Shown: positions 24,355 through 33,015, counted from the stretch's first letter. The stretch: 36,310 nucleotides of DNA from Caulobacter sp. (GCA_030683005.1 JAUXMY010000004.1:1-36310), one strand, 5' to 3'. A program made the numbers and translations. The notes: generated by a model from the letters alone, not told the origin.

Positions 24355-25395
24355 TCACGGCTTTCCGTCGGCTTCGGGGTCGACGCCCTCGTAGCCGTCG
24401 GGGTTCAGCGACTGCCAGTTCCAGGCCGAGCGACAGATGTCGTCGAGGCCGAACCGCGCCGTCCAGCCCAGCAGGGCCTGCGCCCTGGCGGGGTCGGCGA
24501 CGCTGGCCGGAACGTCGCCGGGCCGGCGGTCGACGATGTCGTAGGGGATCGCCCGGCCCGTGGCCCGTTCGAAGGCGCGCACCATCTCCAGCACCGTCAC
24601 GCCGGACCCGGCGCCGACGTTGATCGCCTCGCAGCCCCGGTTGGCCATCGCATAGTCGATCGCGGCGATATGGGCCCGGGCCAGGTCGATGACGTGGACG
24701 AAGTCCCGCTCGCCGGTGCCGTCCCGGGTCGGATAGTCGCCGCCGAAGATCTTCAGCCTGTCGCGACGTCCCGCCGCCACCTGCGAGACGAACGGCGCCA
24801 GATTGTTGGGCGTGCCGCGCGGATCCTCGCCGATGCGGCCGGTCTCGTGCGCCCCGGCCGGATTGAAGTAACGCAGCAGCACGGCCGACGCGTCGGCGTT
24901 GGCGCCGGCCCAGTCGCCGATGATCTCCTCGATGAACCGCTTGGTGCGGCCATAGGGATTGGTCGGCGCCAGGGGGTGGCTCTCGTCCAGCCGCGCCTGC
25001 CGCGGCTCGCCATAGACCGTGGCCGATGACGAGAAGACGATCCGGCGGCAGCCGGCGGCGTCCATGGCCCGCAGCAGGGTGATCGAGCCCTGGACGTTGT
25101 TCTCGTAGTATTCGAGCGGGAAGGCCGCTGACTCGCCGACCGCCTTCAGCCCGGCGAAGTGGATCACAGCGTCAGGCTGGAAGGCCCTCATCACGCCCGC
25201 GAGCCGGTCGCCCTGCCGGATGTCGCCCTCGACGACCTCGAAGTCGCGGTTGGACAGGGTGCGGACCCGCGCCAGCGCTGCCGGCCGGCTGTTGGCGAAG
25301 TTGTCGTAGACGCAGACATCGTGCCCGTCACCGAGCAGTTCGGTCAGGGTGTGCGATCCGATGTAGCCGGCGCCGCCCGTCAGGAAGACCCTCAT
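24355..25395 (-). CDS. galE: UDP-glucose 4-epimerase
   Basis: This NAD-dependent SDR interconverts UDP-glucose and UDP-galactose, or the N-acetyl forms, and so supplies a galactose-type donor. ATG 25395 gives 346 aa. Motifs: MRVFLTGGAGYIGSHTL, VIHFAGLKAVGES, FSSSATVYGEP, NPYGRTKRFIEE (YxxxK), RYFNPAGAHE, TRDGTGERDFVHVIDLA and INVGAGSGVTVLEM. The open frame continues 29 codons upstream into the GT2 gene, but the ATGA overlap at 25392-25395 defines the start. It is the last gene of the tightly packed minus-strand glycosyltransferase group. Confidence 0.96.
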   Translation of the reverse strand: MRVFLTGGAGYIGSHTLTELLGDGHDVCVYDNFANSRPAALARVRTLSNRDFEVVEGDIRQGDRLAGVMRAFQPDAVIHFAGLKAVGESAAFPLEYYENNVQGSITLLRAMDAAGCRRIVFSSSATVYGEPRQARLDESHPLAPTNPYGRTKRFIEEIIGDWAGANADASAVLLRYFNPAGAHETGRIGEDPRGTPNNLAPFVSQVAAGRRDRLKIFGGDYPTRDGTGERDFVHVIDLARAHIAAIDYAMANRGCEAINVGAGSGVTVLEMVRAFERATGRAIPYDIVDRRPGDVPASVADPARAQALLGWTARFGLDDICRSAWNWQSLNPDGYEGVDPEADGKP

Positions 25396-26393
25396 TTGAC
25401 CCCGGGCGCCGGCCCGCTCCCGATGGCGTCCTTGATGAGCCCCTTGAGGCCGCCCGAGACCGCATAGCCGCCCTCGCGCCACAGCGCCGTCAGCGCCCCG
25501 GGCCGTTGCAGCGGGCCGAGATCGCGGATCCGGCGCCGGCGTTCGAGAAACCCGACCCGGCGCACCAGGGCGGCTTCGATTCCGGCCGCGCGGTCGGCGC
25601 CGACCAGGGCGGCGACCTGCTCGCGGCGCTCGACGATGCGGCCGCAGATGGCGGTCATGAACATCAGCTCGCGGTCGATGTTGGCGGTCGAGTTGCGGCG
25701 AACCACGGACCGGGAGATCCGGACCTTCAGCCGCTCGGCCAGCGGCATCCGGTCGATGTCGTTGACGAAGAACTTCGAAACATTGCCGCCGTGCCGGCGG
25801 TAGAGCTGCAACGGCTCGGCGAGGCGCAGCGTCAGGCCCAGAACGTCTGCCGTCTGCACCAGCCAGCTGTCGTGCGACGGGAGATGAGCCGGGATCGGCA
25901 GGATCAGGTCCAGCAGCGATCGGCGCACGGTCACGCAGCAGCCCATGACGAAGGTGTCGTCGCCCAGCCCCGACGCCCGGATCTGGCCGAGCTTGGTCTG
26001 GCCCGTCGGGCGCAGCTCGCCGTCCGCCAGGAGGGCGTCGTTCATGAAACAGGCCTTGTCGGGGTGCTCGGCGGCCACGGCCGTCATCCGGGCGATCTTG
26101 CTCTCCAGCCAGGCGTCGTCCTGGTCGCTGAGAAAGACGAGGTCGCCGGTGCAGAGCGACAGGGCGCGGGAGAAGTTCTGGCCGAACCCGAGGTTCCTCG
26201 CGTTGGCCTGGTAGCGGACGGCGAAGGGCACGGTCCGGCCGAAGTCCTCGACCACCCGCCGGGTGCCGTCGGTCGAGCCGTCGTCGGTCACCACCAGTTC
26301 GTCCGGCGCGCGGGTCTGGGCGGCGAAGCTGGCGAGCTGGGCCGGCAGAAAGGCCTCGCCGTTGTAGGCGGCCAAGGCGATGGAGATCTTCAT
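25392..26393 (-). CDS. GT2 glycosyltransferase with SDQDD motif
   Basis: This 333-aa GT-A enzyme begins ISIALAAYNGEAFLPAQLASF, then LVVTDDGSTDGTRRVV and FLSDQDDAWLESKI, which carries the metal-binding DxD. The SDQDD-W pattern is typical of capsule and O-antigen GT2 enzymes, many of which transfer rhamnose or galactose; the sugar used here cannot be assigned. ATG 26393 is chosen because it overlaps the upstream stop as ATGA and precedes the first strand. The frame is open to 26441. No TM segment is seen. It probably acts at the membrane on lipid-linked repeat units. Confidence 0.9.
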   Translation of the reverse strand: MKISIALAAYNGEAFLPAQLASFAAQTRAPDELVVTDDGSTDGTRRVVEDFGRTVPFAVRYQANARNLGFGQNFSRALSLCTGDLVFLSDQDDAWLESKIARMTAVAAEHPDKACFMNDALLADGELRPTGQTKLGQIRASGLGDDTFVMGCCVTVRRSLLDLILPIPAHLPSHDSWLVQTADVLGLTLRLAEPLQLYRRHGGNVSKFFVNDIDRMPLAERLKVRISRSVVRRNSTANIDRELMFMTAICGRIVERREQVAALVGADRAAGIEAALVRRVGFLERRRRIRDLGPLQRPGALTALWREGGYAVSGGLKGLIKDAIGSGPAPGVK

Positions 26394-27190
26394 GCCCTCA
26401 CCGCCTTCGCCCGGCCGCTCAGGGCGCGCCGCACCGTCCACCAGCCGCGCCAGGCCTTCATCAGAAGACGGTGGACGGCGCTGTCGTAGCTGCGGGCGAC
26501 GAGGTCGGCGTAGAGGGGGCGGACGCCCCGGGCGCCCCGGTGCGGATAGAGGCCGAACCAGGGGTTCGGATCCCTGAAGCTGAAGTCATGGTACGCGATG
26601 GCGAGCCCGGTCCGCGCCTTGACCACCGGCAGGCTGAGCTGGTCGCGGGTGCGGAAGCGGGAGAACAGGTCCCGCCACAGGCCCATGGCCGGGTCGAGCT
26701 CGGGCGCCCGGTGGTTCTTCAGCAGGATCGTCGCCTCGATCAGCCCCTGGTCGTCGGCGAAGCCCTCGGCCCGGTAGGCGTCGTACTCGGCCCGAAGGGT
26801 GGTCGCCTCACCCTTGCCGGCGGCGATACAGGCCTCGACCTCGTCAGCGACCCTGTCGCGCCGGGGGTGCGGAAAGACGCCGAGACTCGCGCCGGTCGCC
26901 TCGAAGCGGTCGAAGACCTCCGAGGTGCGCCCGATCAGACGGATGTTGCCGTCGACATAGATCGAGGCGTCATAGCCGGGCAGTTCGCGGTGCATCAGCG
27001 CCTTGTAGTGCAGGTTGGCCGCCTTGGGCGAGCCGTGGACGGCCGGGTCGATGACCAGGGTGCGCCAGCCGCGCACCTGCATGGCGGGATCGTCGGTGAC
27101 CAGCACATGGTCGATGCCCGGCTCCGTCACGACCGGGGGAAACACCCGGTCGTAGCCGCCGAAAACCGCGGTGTAGACAAGACGCGCCAT
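26390..27190 (-). CDS. DUF616 (TOD1/MUCI70-like) putative glycosyltransferase
   Basis: This 266-aa protein shows the DUF616 hallmarks: VYTAVFGGYDRVFPP at the N-terminus, HVLVTDDP, KAANLHYKALMHRELPGYDASIYVD with the acidic YVDGNIRL, and VFPHPRRD, followed by DDQGLIEATILLKNH. This family includes the plant proteins TOD1 and MUCI70 and is thought to be a GT-A-like glycosyltransferase. The bacterial members are poorly studied. It lies between two GT2 genes, overlapping one by 4 bp and 2 bp from the other, which supports a role in building the same glycan. Confidence 0.8.
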   Translation of the reverse strand: MARLVYTAVFGGYDRVFPPVVTEPGIDHVLVTDDPAMQVRGWRTLVIDPAVHGSPKAANLHYKALMHRELPGYDASIYVDGNIRLIGRTSEVFDRFEATGASLGVFPHPRRDRVADEVEACIAAGKGEATTLRAEYDAYRAEGFADDQGLIEATILLKNHRAPELDPAMGLWRDLFSRFRTRDQLSLPVVKARTGLAIAYHDFSFRDPNPWFGLYPHRGARGVRPLYADLVARSYDSAVHRLLMKAWRGWWTVRRALSGRAKAVRA

Positions 27191-27192
27191 CG

Positions 27193-28083
27193 CTAGCGCT
27201 TCATGGCCGAGCGCAGGGCCCGGCGGGCGTCGCGGGCGCGGGCCATCAGATAGCGGCCCGGCAGGGCGGCGGCGGCCTGCAGCCGCCAGGGCGGCAGGGG
27301 GATCTCTCCCCGACCCTCGGCGCGGGCCCTGGCCCAGGCGATCTGGGCGTCGAAGTGGCGCGGCGTCATCAGGGTCGGGCGGAGCAGGGCCGAGAGCGCG
27401 GTCTGCCGGGTCTTACGCGCGCGGGCCAGGCCGTTGTCGCCCTCGATCTCGCCGTGGTGAATGATCGCCGCCTCCGGGCAGTACTGGAACTTCATGCCCA
27501 GGTGCCGGGCGCGGGCGAAGAACTCCTGGCCGATGAAGCCGTAGATTTTCAGCCGCTCGCTGAACAGGCCCATGCCGATCCAGTCCTCGCGCAACAGGCT
27601 GATGTTGTTTTCGATCAGGAAGATGTCCGGCCGGTCGCGTTGCAGGCCGACGATGTCGAGCGGCGTCAGCGGCGGCAGCGTGGCCAGCTTCTCCATCTTC
27701 CACAGCATACGGGTCTCGGCGGGGTCCGACGGCCGGCGCGGGCCGCCGGTGATCACGCCGGCGCGGGCGGAGTCGCGGTGGGCGGTGATGAAGCCCGGCT
27801 GCGGGAAGCTGTCGTCGTCGAGGACGGCGACCACCCGACCGTCGGCGGCCAGGATGCCGGCGTTGCGGGCCACCGCCAGGCCATAGCCCGGGCAGTGGGT
27901 GTTGACCCACTTCAGGTCATAGCCGACCCGCTGCCGGCCCAGCATGGCCTCGGTGTCGTCCGTCGAGCCGTCGATGGCGACCACGACCTGGAAGCCGCGG
28001 TCAGTCTCGCGGTCGAGCGCTTCCAGCAGGCGCTGCAGCACCGCAGACCGATTGTAGGTGGTGATGACCAGGGACAGGTCCAT
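27193..28083 (-). CDS. GT2 glycosyltransferase
   Basis: This 296-aa GT-A enzyme has LSLVITTYNRSAVLQRLLEAL at the N-terminus, VVVAIDGSTDDTEAML for donor binding, the GYGLAVARNAGILAA helix and VAVLDDDSFPQPGF with the DxD metal site. IYGFIGQEFFARARHLG then corresponds to the acceptor or catalytic-base region (ED/QE). The C-terminal 60 residues are basic and probably bind the membrane surface. It is 3 bp from the upstream GT-B gene and 2 bp from the DUF616 gene, in one operon. Donor and acceptor are unknown. Confidence 0.88.
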   Translation of the reverse strand: MDLSLVITTYNRSAVLQRLLEALDRETDRGFQVVVAIDGSTDDTEAMLGRQRVGYDLKWVNTHCPGYGLAVARNAGILAADGRVVAVLDDDSFPQPGFITAHRDSARAGVITGGPRRPSDPAETRMLWKMEKLATLPPLTPLDIVGLQRDRPDIFLIENNISLLREDWIGMGLFSERLKIYGFIGQEFFARARHLGMKFQYCPEAAIIHHGEIEGDNGLARARKTRQTALSALLRPTLMTPRHFDAQIAWARARAEGRGEIPLPPWRLQAAAALPGRYLMARARDARRALRSAMKR

Positions 28084-28086
28084 CGG

Positions 28087-29226
28087 TCAGGCGTCCGCCG
28101 TGATCAGGGTTTCCAGCATCGCGACCACCGGCGCCATCTTGGCGGTCCAGGTCAAGCGCGCTTCGGCGAACGCCCGCATTTCCGTCGGATAGCCCGGACG
28201 GTGGGCGGCCAGTCCATCGACGAAGGCCAGGACGGCGGGGATGTCGACCGGCGCCTCGGTCATCGGGGCGTGAAAGGCGAACGGAAAATCGGGTCCGAAG
28301 TCGCGGTCGGTGTTGGCGATCACGAACGGCAGGCCGCGGGCGCAGTACTCGCGCGACTTGATGTCGGAGGTGTCGGCCCCGATCCGGTGCATGCCCAGGC
28401 CCGAAACGCCGATCTGGCAATCCGCCAGGGCGGCGTCCAGCGCCGCGCCCGACAGCGGCCCCAGAAAGCGGACCCTGTCTTGGACCCCACGCTCGGCCAC
28501 CCGGGCGCGGAGCGCGGCTTCCTCGCTGCCGGATCCGATGATGTCGAAGCGCACCGGTCGGGTTGCGCCGGCGGCGTGATAGTCGGCGATGCCGTCGATT
28601 ACGCGGTCATAGGCATGGCGGCGACCCAGGTTGGCCACCCCGACCAGGGCCACCGGCCCGCCCGGCGTCGCGGCGGGGACGACCGGCAGGTCCTCGGTGC
28701 GCACGCCGTTGTCGGTGCGCACGGTCGGGATGCCGAAGATCGCCTCGGCCGCCGAGAAGGTGACGATGCGGTCGACGTACCGGCGCAGGCCGCCCCGGGT
28801 CATGCGGTCGACCCGGCCAAGCATCCGGTCGCGCGGCGTCAGCTGCTCGGACTCATAGGGCCAGGTCGGCACCTCGACGATGATCGGCCGGTGCGGCCGG
28901 TCCCGGCGCAGTGTCGCGAGCAGGGTCAGCAGGGCCGGCGTGGTCCTCTGGTGGCGCACATAGATGTAGTCCGCGTCCGGCGCGGCGCCGGCGATCGCGG
29001 CGTAGAAGCCGAAGGCGTGCAGCCGCTGACGCGCCAGCGGTCCCGGGCGTTGGCGAAAGGCGGCGACGCCGTTTCGCTCGACCGTCAGGCCTCGCAGGAA
29101 CCAGGTCTCGACGGGGCCAAGCGCTGCGGTCAGGGCCAGGACCTGGGCGTCGATCTTCCGCGCGACCCCCAGCAGGTGGGGCTCGCCGATATCGAGCCGC
29201 GCGATGTAGACGCCCCTGGCTTTCAC
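28087..29226 (-). CDS. GT-B glycosyltransferase (GT4/GT1-like)
   Basis: This 379-aa protein has two Rossmann-like halves. The N-terminal half includes KARGVYIARLDIGEPHLLG and IIVEVPTWPYESEQ. The C-terminal half includes VALVGVANLGRRHAYDRVIDG, FDIIGSGSEEAALRARV and VRFLGPLSGAALDAALADC, then TSDIKSREYCARGLPFVIA, where the acidic donor-binding segment is expected. The classic E-x7-E is not exact, so it is a divergent member. It lies 3 bp before the GT2 gene and 11 bp after the sulfotransferase gene, in the same transcript. Confidence 0.82.
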   Translation of the reverse strand: MKARGVYIARLDIGEPHLLGVARKIDAQVLALTAALGPVETWFLRGLTVERNGVAAFRQRPGPLARQRLHAFGFYAAIAGAAPDADYIYVRHQRTTPALLTLLATLRRDRPHRPIIVEVPTWPYESEQLTPRDRMLGRVDRMTRGGLRRYVDRIVTFSAAEAIFGIPTVRTDNGVRTEDLPVVPAATPGGPVALVGVANLGRRHAYDRVIDGIADYHAAGATRPVRFDIIGSGSEEAALRARVAERGVQDRVRFLGPLSGAALDAALADCQIGVSGLGMHRIGADTSDIKSREYCARGLPFVIANTDRDFGPDFPFAFHAPMTEAPVDIPAVLAFVDGLAAHRPGYPTEMRAFAEARLTWTAKMAPVVAMLETLITADA

Positions 29227-29237
29227 GACGGATCCGT

Positions 29238-29966
29238 TCAGGCGGCCGCGGGGACGGCGCGGCCCTCGACATAGGCCTGCCGCAGCGCCCAGTAGCGCTC
29301 GGAAAGCCGGTAGTCGTCACGCAGCAGGTCCACGACCGGGCTCACCTCGTCTGCGCCGATGAAGGCCTTGCTGTTGGGCTTGTCGATGTAGAAGTGCAGG
29401 AAGCGCGGGTCGCCCTCGAAGTAGGCCAGCACGCTCTTGCGGTGGGCGAGGAAGTCTTCCCGCCACTGGGCCAGAGCCTCCTCGCGGGTGCATCCGCGCA
29501 CGGCCATGTAGCGGGTCAGGAAGTCGCCTCCCCGATGGCGGATGCGGGAGTCTATCCAGCGATCGACGTCGCGGTCGTTGAAGATGAAGTAGGCGTCCGG
29601 GAACAGCCGCCGGAAGGTGTCGTAGAGGGTGTGATTCTCGATGAAGACCTCGTCGGTCAGGTAGACGAAGTCCGAGAACACGGTCCAGGGCGCCAGGAAC
29701 CGGCGCAGGGCCTCGTCGTCGCCCAGCCGCGCATCGACTTCCCTCGCCAGGAACGCATCGCCATGCCGCCAGTGGATGGCCTTGAGGCCCTGGTGGCGGA
29801 AGAAGCTGTGGAAGGTGTTCGTCGCGCAGCGGTTCGGGCCGATCATGAAGATCTTCCGGCCCGGGTGAGTGATCTGGCGCAAACGGTTGGCGGCCACGGC
29901 CGGCCAGGGCGCGGTCATGGCGTACTTCATCAGGCGGGTCAGGCGACCCTGGCTGTTTGCCATCAT
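29238..29966 (-). CDS. Sulfotransferase-like protein, copy 2 of a tandem pair
   Basis: This 242-aa protein probably transfers sulfate from PAPS to a sugar. The 5'-phosphosulfate loop is at IGPNRCATNTFHSFF (about 42-56) and the 3'-phosphate site is RDVDRWIDS, with R132 and S140 in the expected R-x7-S spacing. GLKAIHWRHGD matches the conserved HW region of this sulfotransferase family. ATG 29966 is preceded by GAAGAG at 4 nt; ATG 29963 (7 nt) and TTG 29978 are alternatives. It is very similar along its length to the protein encoded just upstream, which shows a tandem duplication. Confidence 0.8.
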   Translation of the reverse strand: MMANSQGRLTRLMKYAMTAPWPAVAANRLRQITHPGRKIFMIGPNRCATNTFHSFFRHQGLKAIHWRHGDAFLAREVDARLGDDEALRRFLAPWTVFSDFVYLTDEVFIENHTLYDTFRRLFPDAYFIFNDRDVDRWIDSRIRHRGGDFLTRYMAVRGCTREEALAQWREDFLAHRKSVLAYFEGDPRFLHFYIDKPNSKAFIGADEVSPVVDLLRDDYRLSERYWALRQAYVEGRAVPAAA

Positions 29967-29974
29967 CGGACTCT

Positions 29975-30706
29975 TCAAGCTTCTGCGGCCGCGGGGGCAT
30001 CGACCTTCGGTCGACGGTCGGTGTTTCTGCTGGTCCAGAATTCGGCGGACAGCTGGTAGTCCGGCGCCAGCAGCGCGACGAGGCTGTCGACATCGCCGGG
30101 TTCGATGAAGGCGCTGCGGTCACCCTTGTCGATATGGAAGTGCAGGAACCGGGGGTGGTCCTTGAAGTGCTTCAGAACCGCCTCGCGATGCGCCAGGAAG
30201 CCGGTCTTCCACGCCGCCTTCGCCTCGTCCTCGGTCCCGCCGTGGACGTTCAGGTAGCGCTTGAGGAACCCGCCGTCCCGGTGCAGCAGCCGCGAGGCCA
30301 CCCAGCGGTCGACGTCGCGGTCGTTCAGGATGAAGTAGGCCTCCGGGAAAAGGCGCTGATAGGTCTCGTAGAGGGTATGGTTCTCTATGAAGACCTCGTC
30401 GGTCAGGTAGACGAAGTCCGAAAAGACGGTCCAGCCCGAGAGGAACTTCCGCAGGGCCCGATCATCGCCAAGCCGCTTGTCGATCTCTTTGGCCAGGATG
30501 ACCTCGCCCTTGCGCCAGTGGATCGACTTCAGTCCCTGCGAATAGAAGAAGTTGTGAAACGTGGTCGTGGCGCAGCGGTTTGGACCGATCAGGAAGATCT
30601 TCCGGCCCGGGTGGGTGATCTGACGCAGCTTGTTGGCCATGGAGGGCCACAGCGCGGCGCTTCCGTACTTCGGCTGGCGGCCGCCGCGCGCCGGATCAAG
30701 ACCCAT
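29975..30706 (-). CDS. Sulfotransferase-like protein, copy 1 of a tandem pair
   Basis: This 243-aa protein starts at ATG 30706, with GAAGGA 7 nt upstream; the open frame extends to 30754 through a hairpin and is rejected. PAPS-binding motifs are IGPNRCATTTFHNFF (about 40-54) and RDVDRWVAS (R130, S138, R-x7-S spacing). Long stretches are identical to copy 2, for example WTVFSDFVYLTDEVFIENH. The C-terminus diverges (TDRRPKVDAPAAAEA). Two copies in one operon suggest sulfation at two sites of the polysaccharide. PAPS synthesis genes are not in the window. A 7-bp hairpin lies just before the ribosome binding site. Confidence 0.82.
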   Translation of the reverse strand: MGLDPARGGRQPKYGSAALWPSMANKLRQITHPGRKIFLIGPNRCATTTFHNFFYSQGLKSIHWRKGEVILAKEIDKRLGDDRALRKFLSGWTVFSDFVYLTDEVFIENHTLYETYQRLFPEAYFILNDRDVDRWVASRLLHRDGGFLKRYLNVHGGTEDEAKAAWKTGFLAHREAVLKHFKDHPRFLHFHIDKGDRSAFIEPGDVDSLVALLAPDYQLSAEFWTSRNTDRRPKVDAPAAAEA

Positions 30707-30721
30707 GAATCTATCCTTCCG

Positions 30722-30742
30722 AAGCCTGGACTGAACAGGCTT
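30722..30742 (-). promoter_or_regulatory. Leader hairpin before the sulfotransferase genes
   Basis: Perfect 7-bp arms AAGCCTG (30722-30728) and CAGGCTT (30736-30742) flank a 7-nt loop. On the mRNA the stem ends about 4 nt before the GAAGGA ribosome binding site of the gene starting at 30706. It could modulate translation or mark an intercistronic processing site. Confidence 0.45.
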
Positions 30743-30832
30743 GGGGCCAGGCAATGCGCATCTATTCGCCGAGGGTCGGAGAGGGCAATGCCAAAATCCT
30801 GTGCGGCGAGCCTGTTTCGTCCCGGCGCCTCA

Positions 30833-31867
30833 TCACTGCGCGAGCAGGGCGCGCGCGGCGGCCAGAACGGAGTCCCGGTACAGCGGTCTGCCGCTCCAGG
30901 CCTGCAGTCCCCGGGCGCGAAGGGCGTCCCAGGCCGGCCGGTCGTCGAGCAGCGCCAGGACACGGTTGGCGGCGATCTCGTCGGACTCGCCGATCAGCAC
31001 CGCGTTCTCGCCGTCGCGACAGTAGCGCGCGATCTCGCCGACCGGGGTGACCACCGGTACGAGCCCCAGCTGCATGGCCTCGGTCACCGACATCGCCATA
31101 CCCTCATAGCGACTGGTCTGCAGGCAGAAGCAGGCGCCGGTCTCCGCCAGTCGCCGCCGCACCGTCTCGAAGGGCATGCCGTCCTCGAAGGTCACCGCGG
31201 ACTCGAGACCCAGCTCGGCGACCCGGGCGCGCAGCAGCATCGCCTCGCCGCCGTCGGGCCCGATGACCAGAAAGCGCGCGTCAAGCCGCGCCGCATGGAG
31301 CCTCGCGAACAGGGCGAGGGCGCGGGAAACGTTCTTCTGTGGCGAAAGCCGGCCCCAGAAGGCGAACACAGGGGCCGGCGGCCCCTCCGCCGGCGCGGGG
31401 AGCGGATCGAGGCGCTGGGACAGGTAGGAGATGGTCGTAACCGGCTTTGCGGGCGGCCGTGGAAACCGCTGGGCCACCGAGGCGTCGCTGTCGGTCCATA
31501 CCGCGTCGCACAGGCGCAGCGCCAGGCGGGTCGCCGTCCTGTCGGCAGCGTGGGCGTCCAGCGAGTTATGGACGAACAGCACCAGCTTGGTGCGCGGCGC
31601 AAGCAGCTTCACCAGGATGCCGACCAGGGCCGACCGCCAGAGGGAGACAACCAGCACCTCCGGCCGGTCGGCGACCAGGGTCATCGCCGCGCCGACGATC
31701 CTGGCGAGGTTGAAGGTCGCGCCCCGTCCCGCCCGCGAACTGATCTCCGGGAAGATGTAGCGCAGCTCGAACGCGAGGTCCGGCGCCTTGACGTCCGTCA
31801 TGGTCCGCGCGGCGGCCTCGACGCCTCCGATGCCGTCATAGGGGATCAGATGAATTACTTTCGGCAT
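30833..31867 (-). CDS. GT4-family glycosyltransferase
   Basis: This 344-aa GT-B protein starts at ATG 31867 (MPKVIHLIPYDGIGGVEAAA), overlapping the end of the upstream GT4 gene by 13 bp. The long open extension to 32596 is a shadow of that gene. The C-terminal domain has FAFWGRLSPQKNVSRALALF, FLVIGPDGGEAM and VTFEDGMPFETV. TSRYEGMAMSVTEAMQLGL, with its E-x7-E pair, is followed by VTPVGEIARYC. It retains the usual GT4 features and would use a nucleotide sugar. It is followed after 126 bp by the sulfotransferase pair. Confidence 0.9.
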   Translation of the reverse strand: MPKVIHLIPYDGIGGVEAAARTMTDVKAPDLAFELRYIFPEISSRAGRGATFNLARIVGAAMTLVADRPEVLVVSLWRSALVGILVKLLAPRTKLVLFVHNSLDAHAADRTATRLALRLCDAVWTDSDASVAQRFPRPPAKPVTTISYLSQRLDPLPAPAEGPPAPVFAFWGRLSPQKNVSRALALFARLHAARLDARFLVIGPDGGEAMLLRARVAELGLESAVTFEDGMPFETVRRRLAETGACFCLQTSRYEGMAMSVTEAMQLGLVPVVTPVGEIARYCRDGENAVLIGESDEIAANRVLALLDDRPAWDALRARGLQAWSGRPLYRDSVLAAARALLAQ

Positions 31868-32973
31868 GCGCGGTCCAGCAGCTGGCGGTAGGCCTCGAAC
31901 ATGGCGGCCTGGCTGTAGGTCGACACCGCCAGGGTCCGGGCGCGGCGGGCCATGGCCCGGGCGCCGTCCGGATCCTCGACCACCTGCCGGAACGCCGCCG
32001 CAAACGCCTCGGCGGTCTGGGCCCGCGCCACCGTTCCGCAGCCGCCGCCCTCGGCCAGCAGTCCGCTCACGCCGGGCACATCCGAGCCGACGATCGGCAG
32101 TTCCATGGCCATGGCCTGCAGGATCGAGGTGCTCAGCGTCTCGCCGTCCGTGGCGTGGACATAGATGTCCAGTGTCCCGAACCAGTCGCGCAGCGTCGCC
32201 GCGCCGAGATAGCCGGGCAGGGCGACGACATCGCCCAGCCCGGCCGCCGCCACCTGGGCCGCGATCGCTTCGCGGGTCTCGCCGTCGCCGGCCAGGGTCA
32301 GGCGCCAGTCGCCACCTCCGTCGCGCAGCCGGGCCATGGCCTCGACCAGCACCTCGTGCCGCTTGTTGCCGGCCAGGCGCGAGGCCATGCCGATCGTCAC
32401 CGGTCCATCGCCGAGCCCCACGCCATCGGGCGTGTCCGCCGGGGCGAAAGCGTCGGTGTCGATGCCGTTGGCGATGACCTGGACCCTCTCCTCGCGCCAG
32501 GCGTCGCCGAGCCGCGCCCGCAGCGTGTCGCGATAGTCCGGCGTCAGCACCACGACCGCGTCGGCAAGGCGCATCAGAAGCCGGCTTGCGAGCCACTCCG
32601 AGCGGGTCTTCAGGGCGTTGGCCTGATGCTCGACGGCGATCAGGGGTATGCCCCGCGCCCGGGCGTACAGCCAGCAGGGCAGGATGGTCTTGACGCTGTG
32701 GAGTATAATGGCGTCCGGCGCTGTTTCCCGCAGGGCGGCCAGCAGCCCGGGCCAGGACCGCCAGGGCGCCCCGGCGCGGGCGCGCACATAGTGGTGCGGG
32801 ATGCCCCGACGCTCACAGAGCGCCTCGTACTCGGGCAGCAGGGGCTCGATGCCGAGGAAGATCATCGCGTCCCGCCAGGCCCGGTGATCGCCGGCCGAGG
32901 CCGCGGCCTGGAGCGAGAACGCCACGCTGCCGTGGCCGCCCAGGCCGGAATACAGAATCTGCAGGACTTTCAT
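31855..32973 (-). CDS. GT4-family glycosyltransferase
   Basis: This 372-aa GT-B protein begins MKVLQILYSGLGGHGSVAFSL at ATG 32973. ATG 33000 would add nine residues and neither start has a strong ribosome binding site; family alignment favours 32973. Motifs: VEHQANALKTRSEW, VIANGIDTDAF, IGMASRLAGNKRHEVLVEAM and LTLAGDGETREA. VHATDGETLSTSILQAMAMELP carries the donor-binding acidic region, followed by VGSDVPGVSGLL. It is the first gene of the minus-strand glycosyltransferase group and diverges from the repeat protein at 33246. Confidence 0.9.
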   Translation of the reverse strand: MKVLQILYSGLGGHGSVAFSLQAAASAGDHRAWRDAMIFLGIEPLLPEYEALCERRGIPHHYVRARAGAPWRSWPGLLAALRETAPDAIILHSVKTILPCWLYARARGIPLIAVEHQANALKTRSEWLASRLLMRLADAVVVLTPDYRDTLRARLGDAWREERVQVIANGIDTDAFAPADTPDGVGLGDGPVTIGMASRLAGNKRHEVLVEAMARLRDGGGDWRLTLAGDGETREAIAAQVAAAGLGDVVALPGYLGAATLRDWFGTLDIYVHATDGETLSTSILQAMAMELPIVGSDVPGVSGLLAEGGGCGTVARAQTAEAFAAAFRQVVEDPDGARAMARRARTLAVSTYSQAAMFEAYRQLLDRACRK

Positions 32974-33015
32974 GCGGCGGCCTGGTTGCGGATCCGCCAT
33001 GACGGCTCGCGGCGA

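Noticed and set aside
27355..31891. Long plus-strand open frames (639 and 644 codons)
   Set aside because: They run opposite to well-supported glycosyltransferase and sulfotransferase genes and show no motifs.
31868..32596. N-terminal extension that would make a 587-aa fusion of the GT4 gene at 30833
   Set aside because: The extension is an out-of-frame reading of the upstream GT4 gene. The real start is ATG 31867, where MPKVIHLIPYDG begins a typical GT4 N-terminus.
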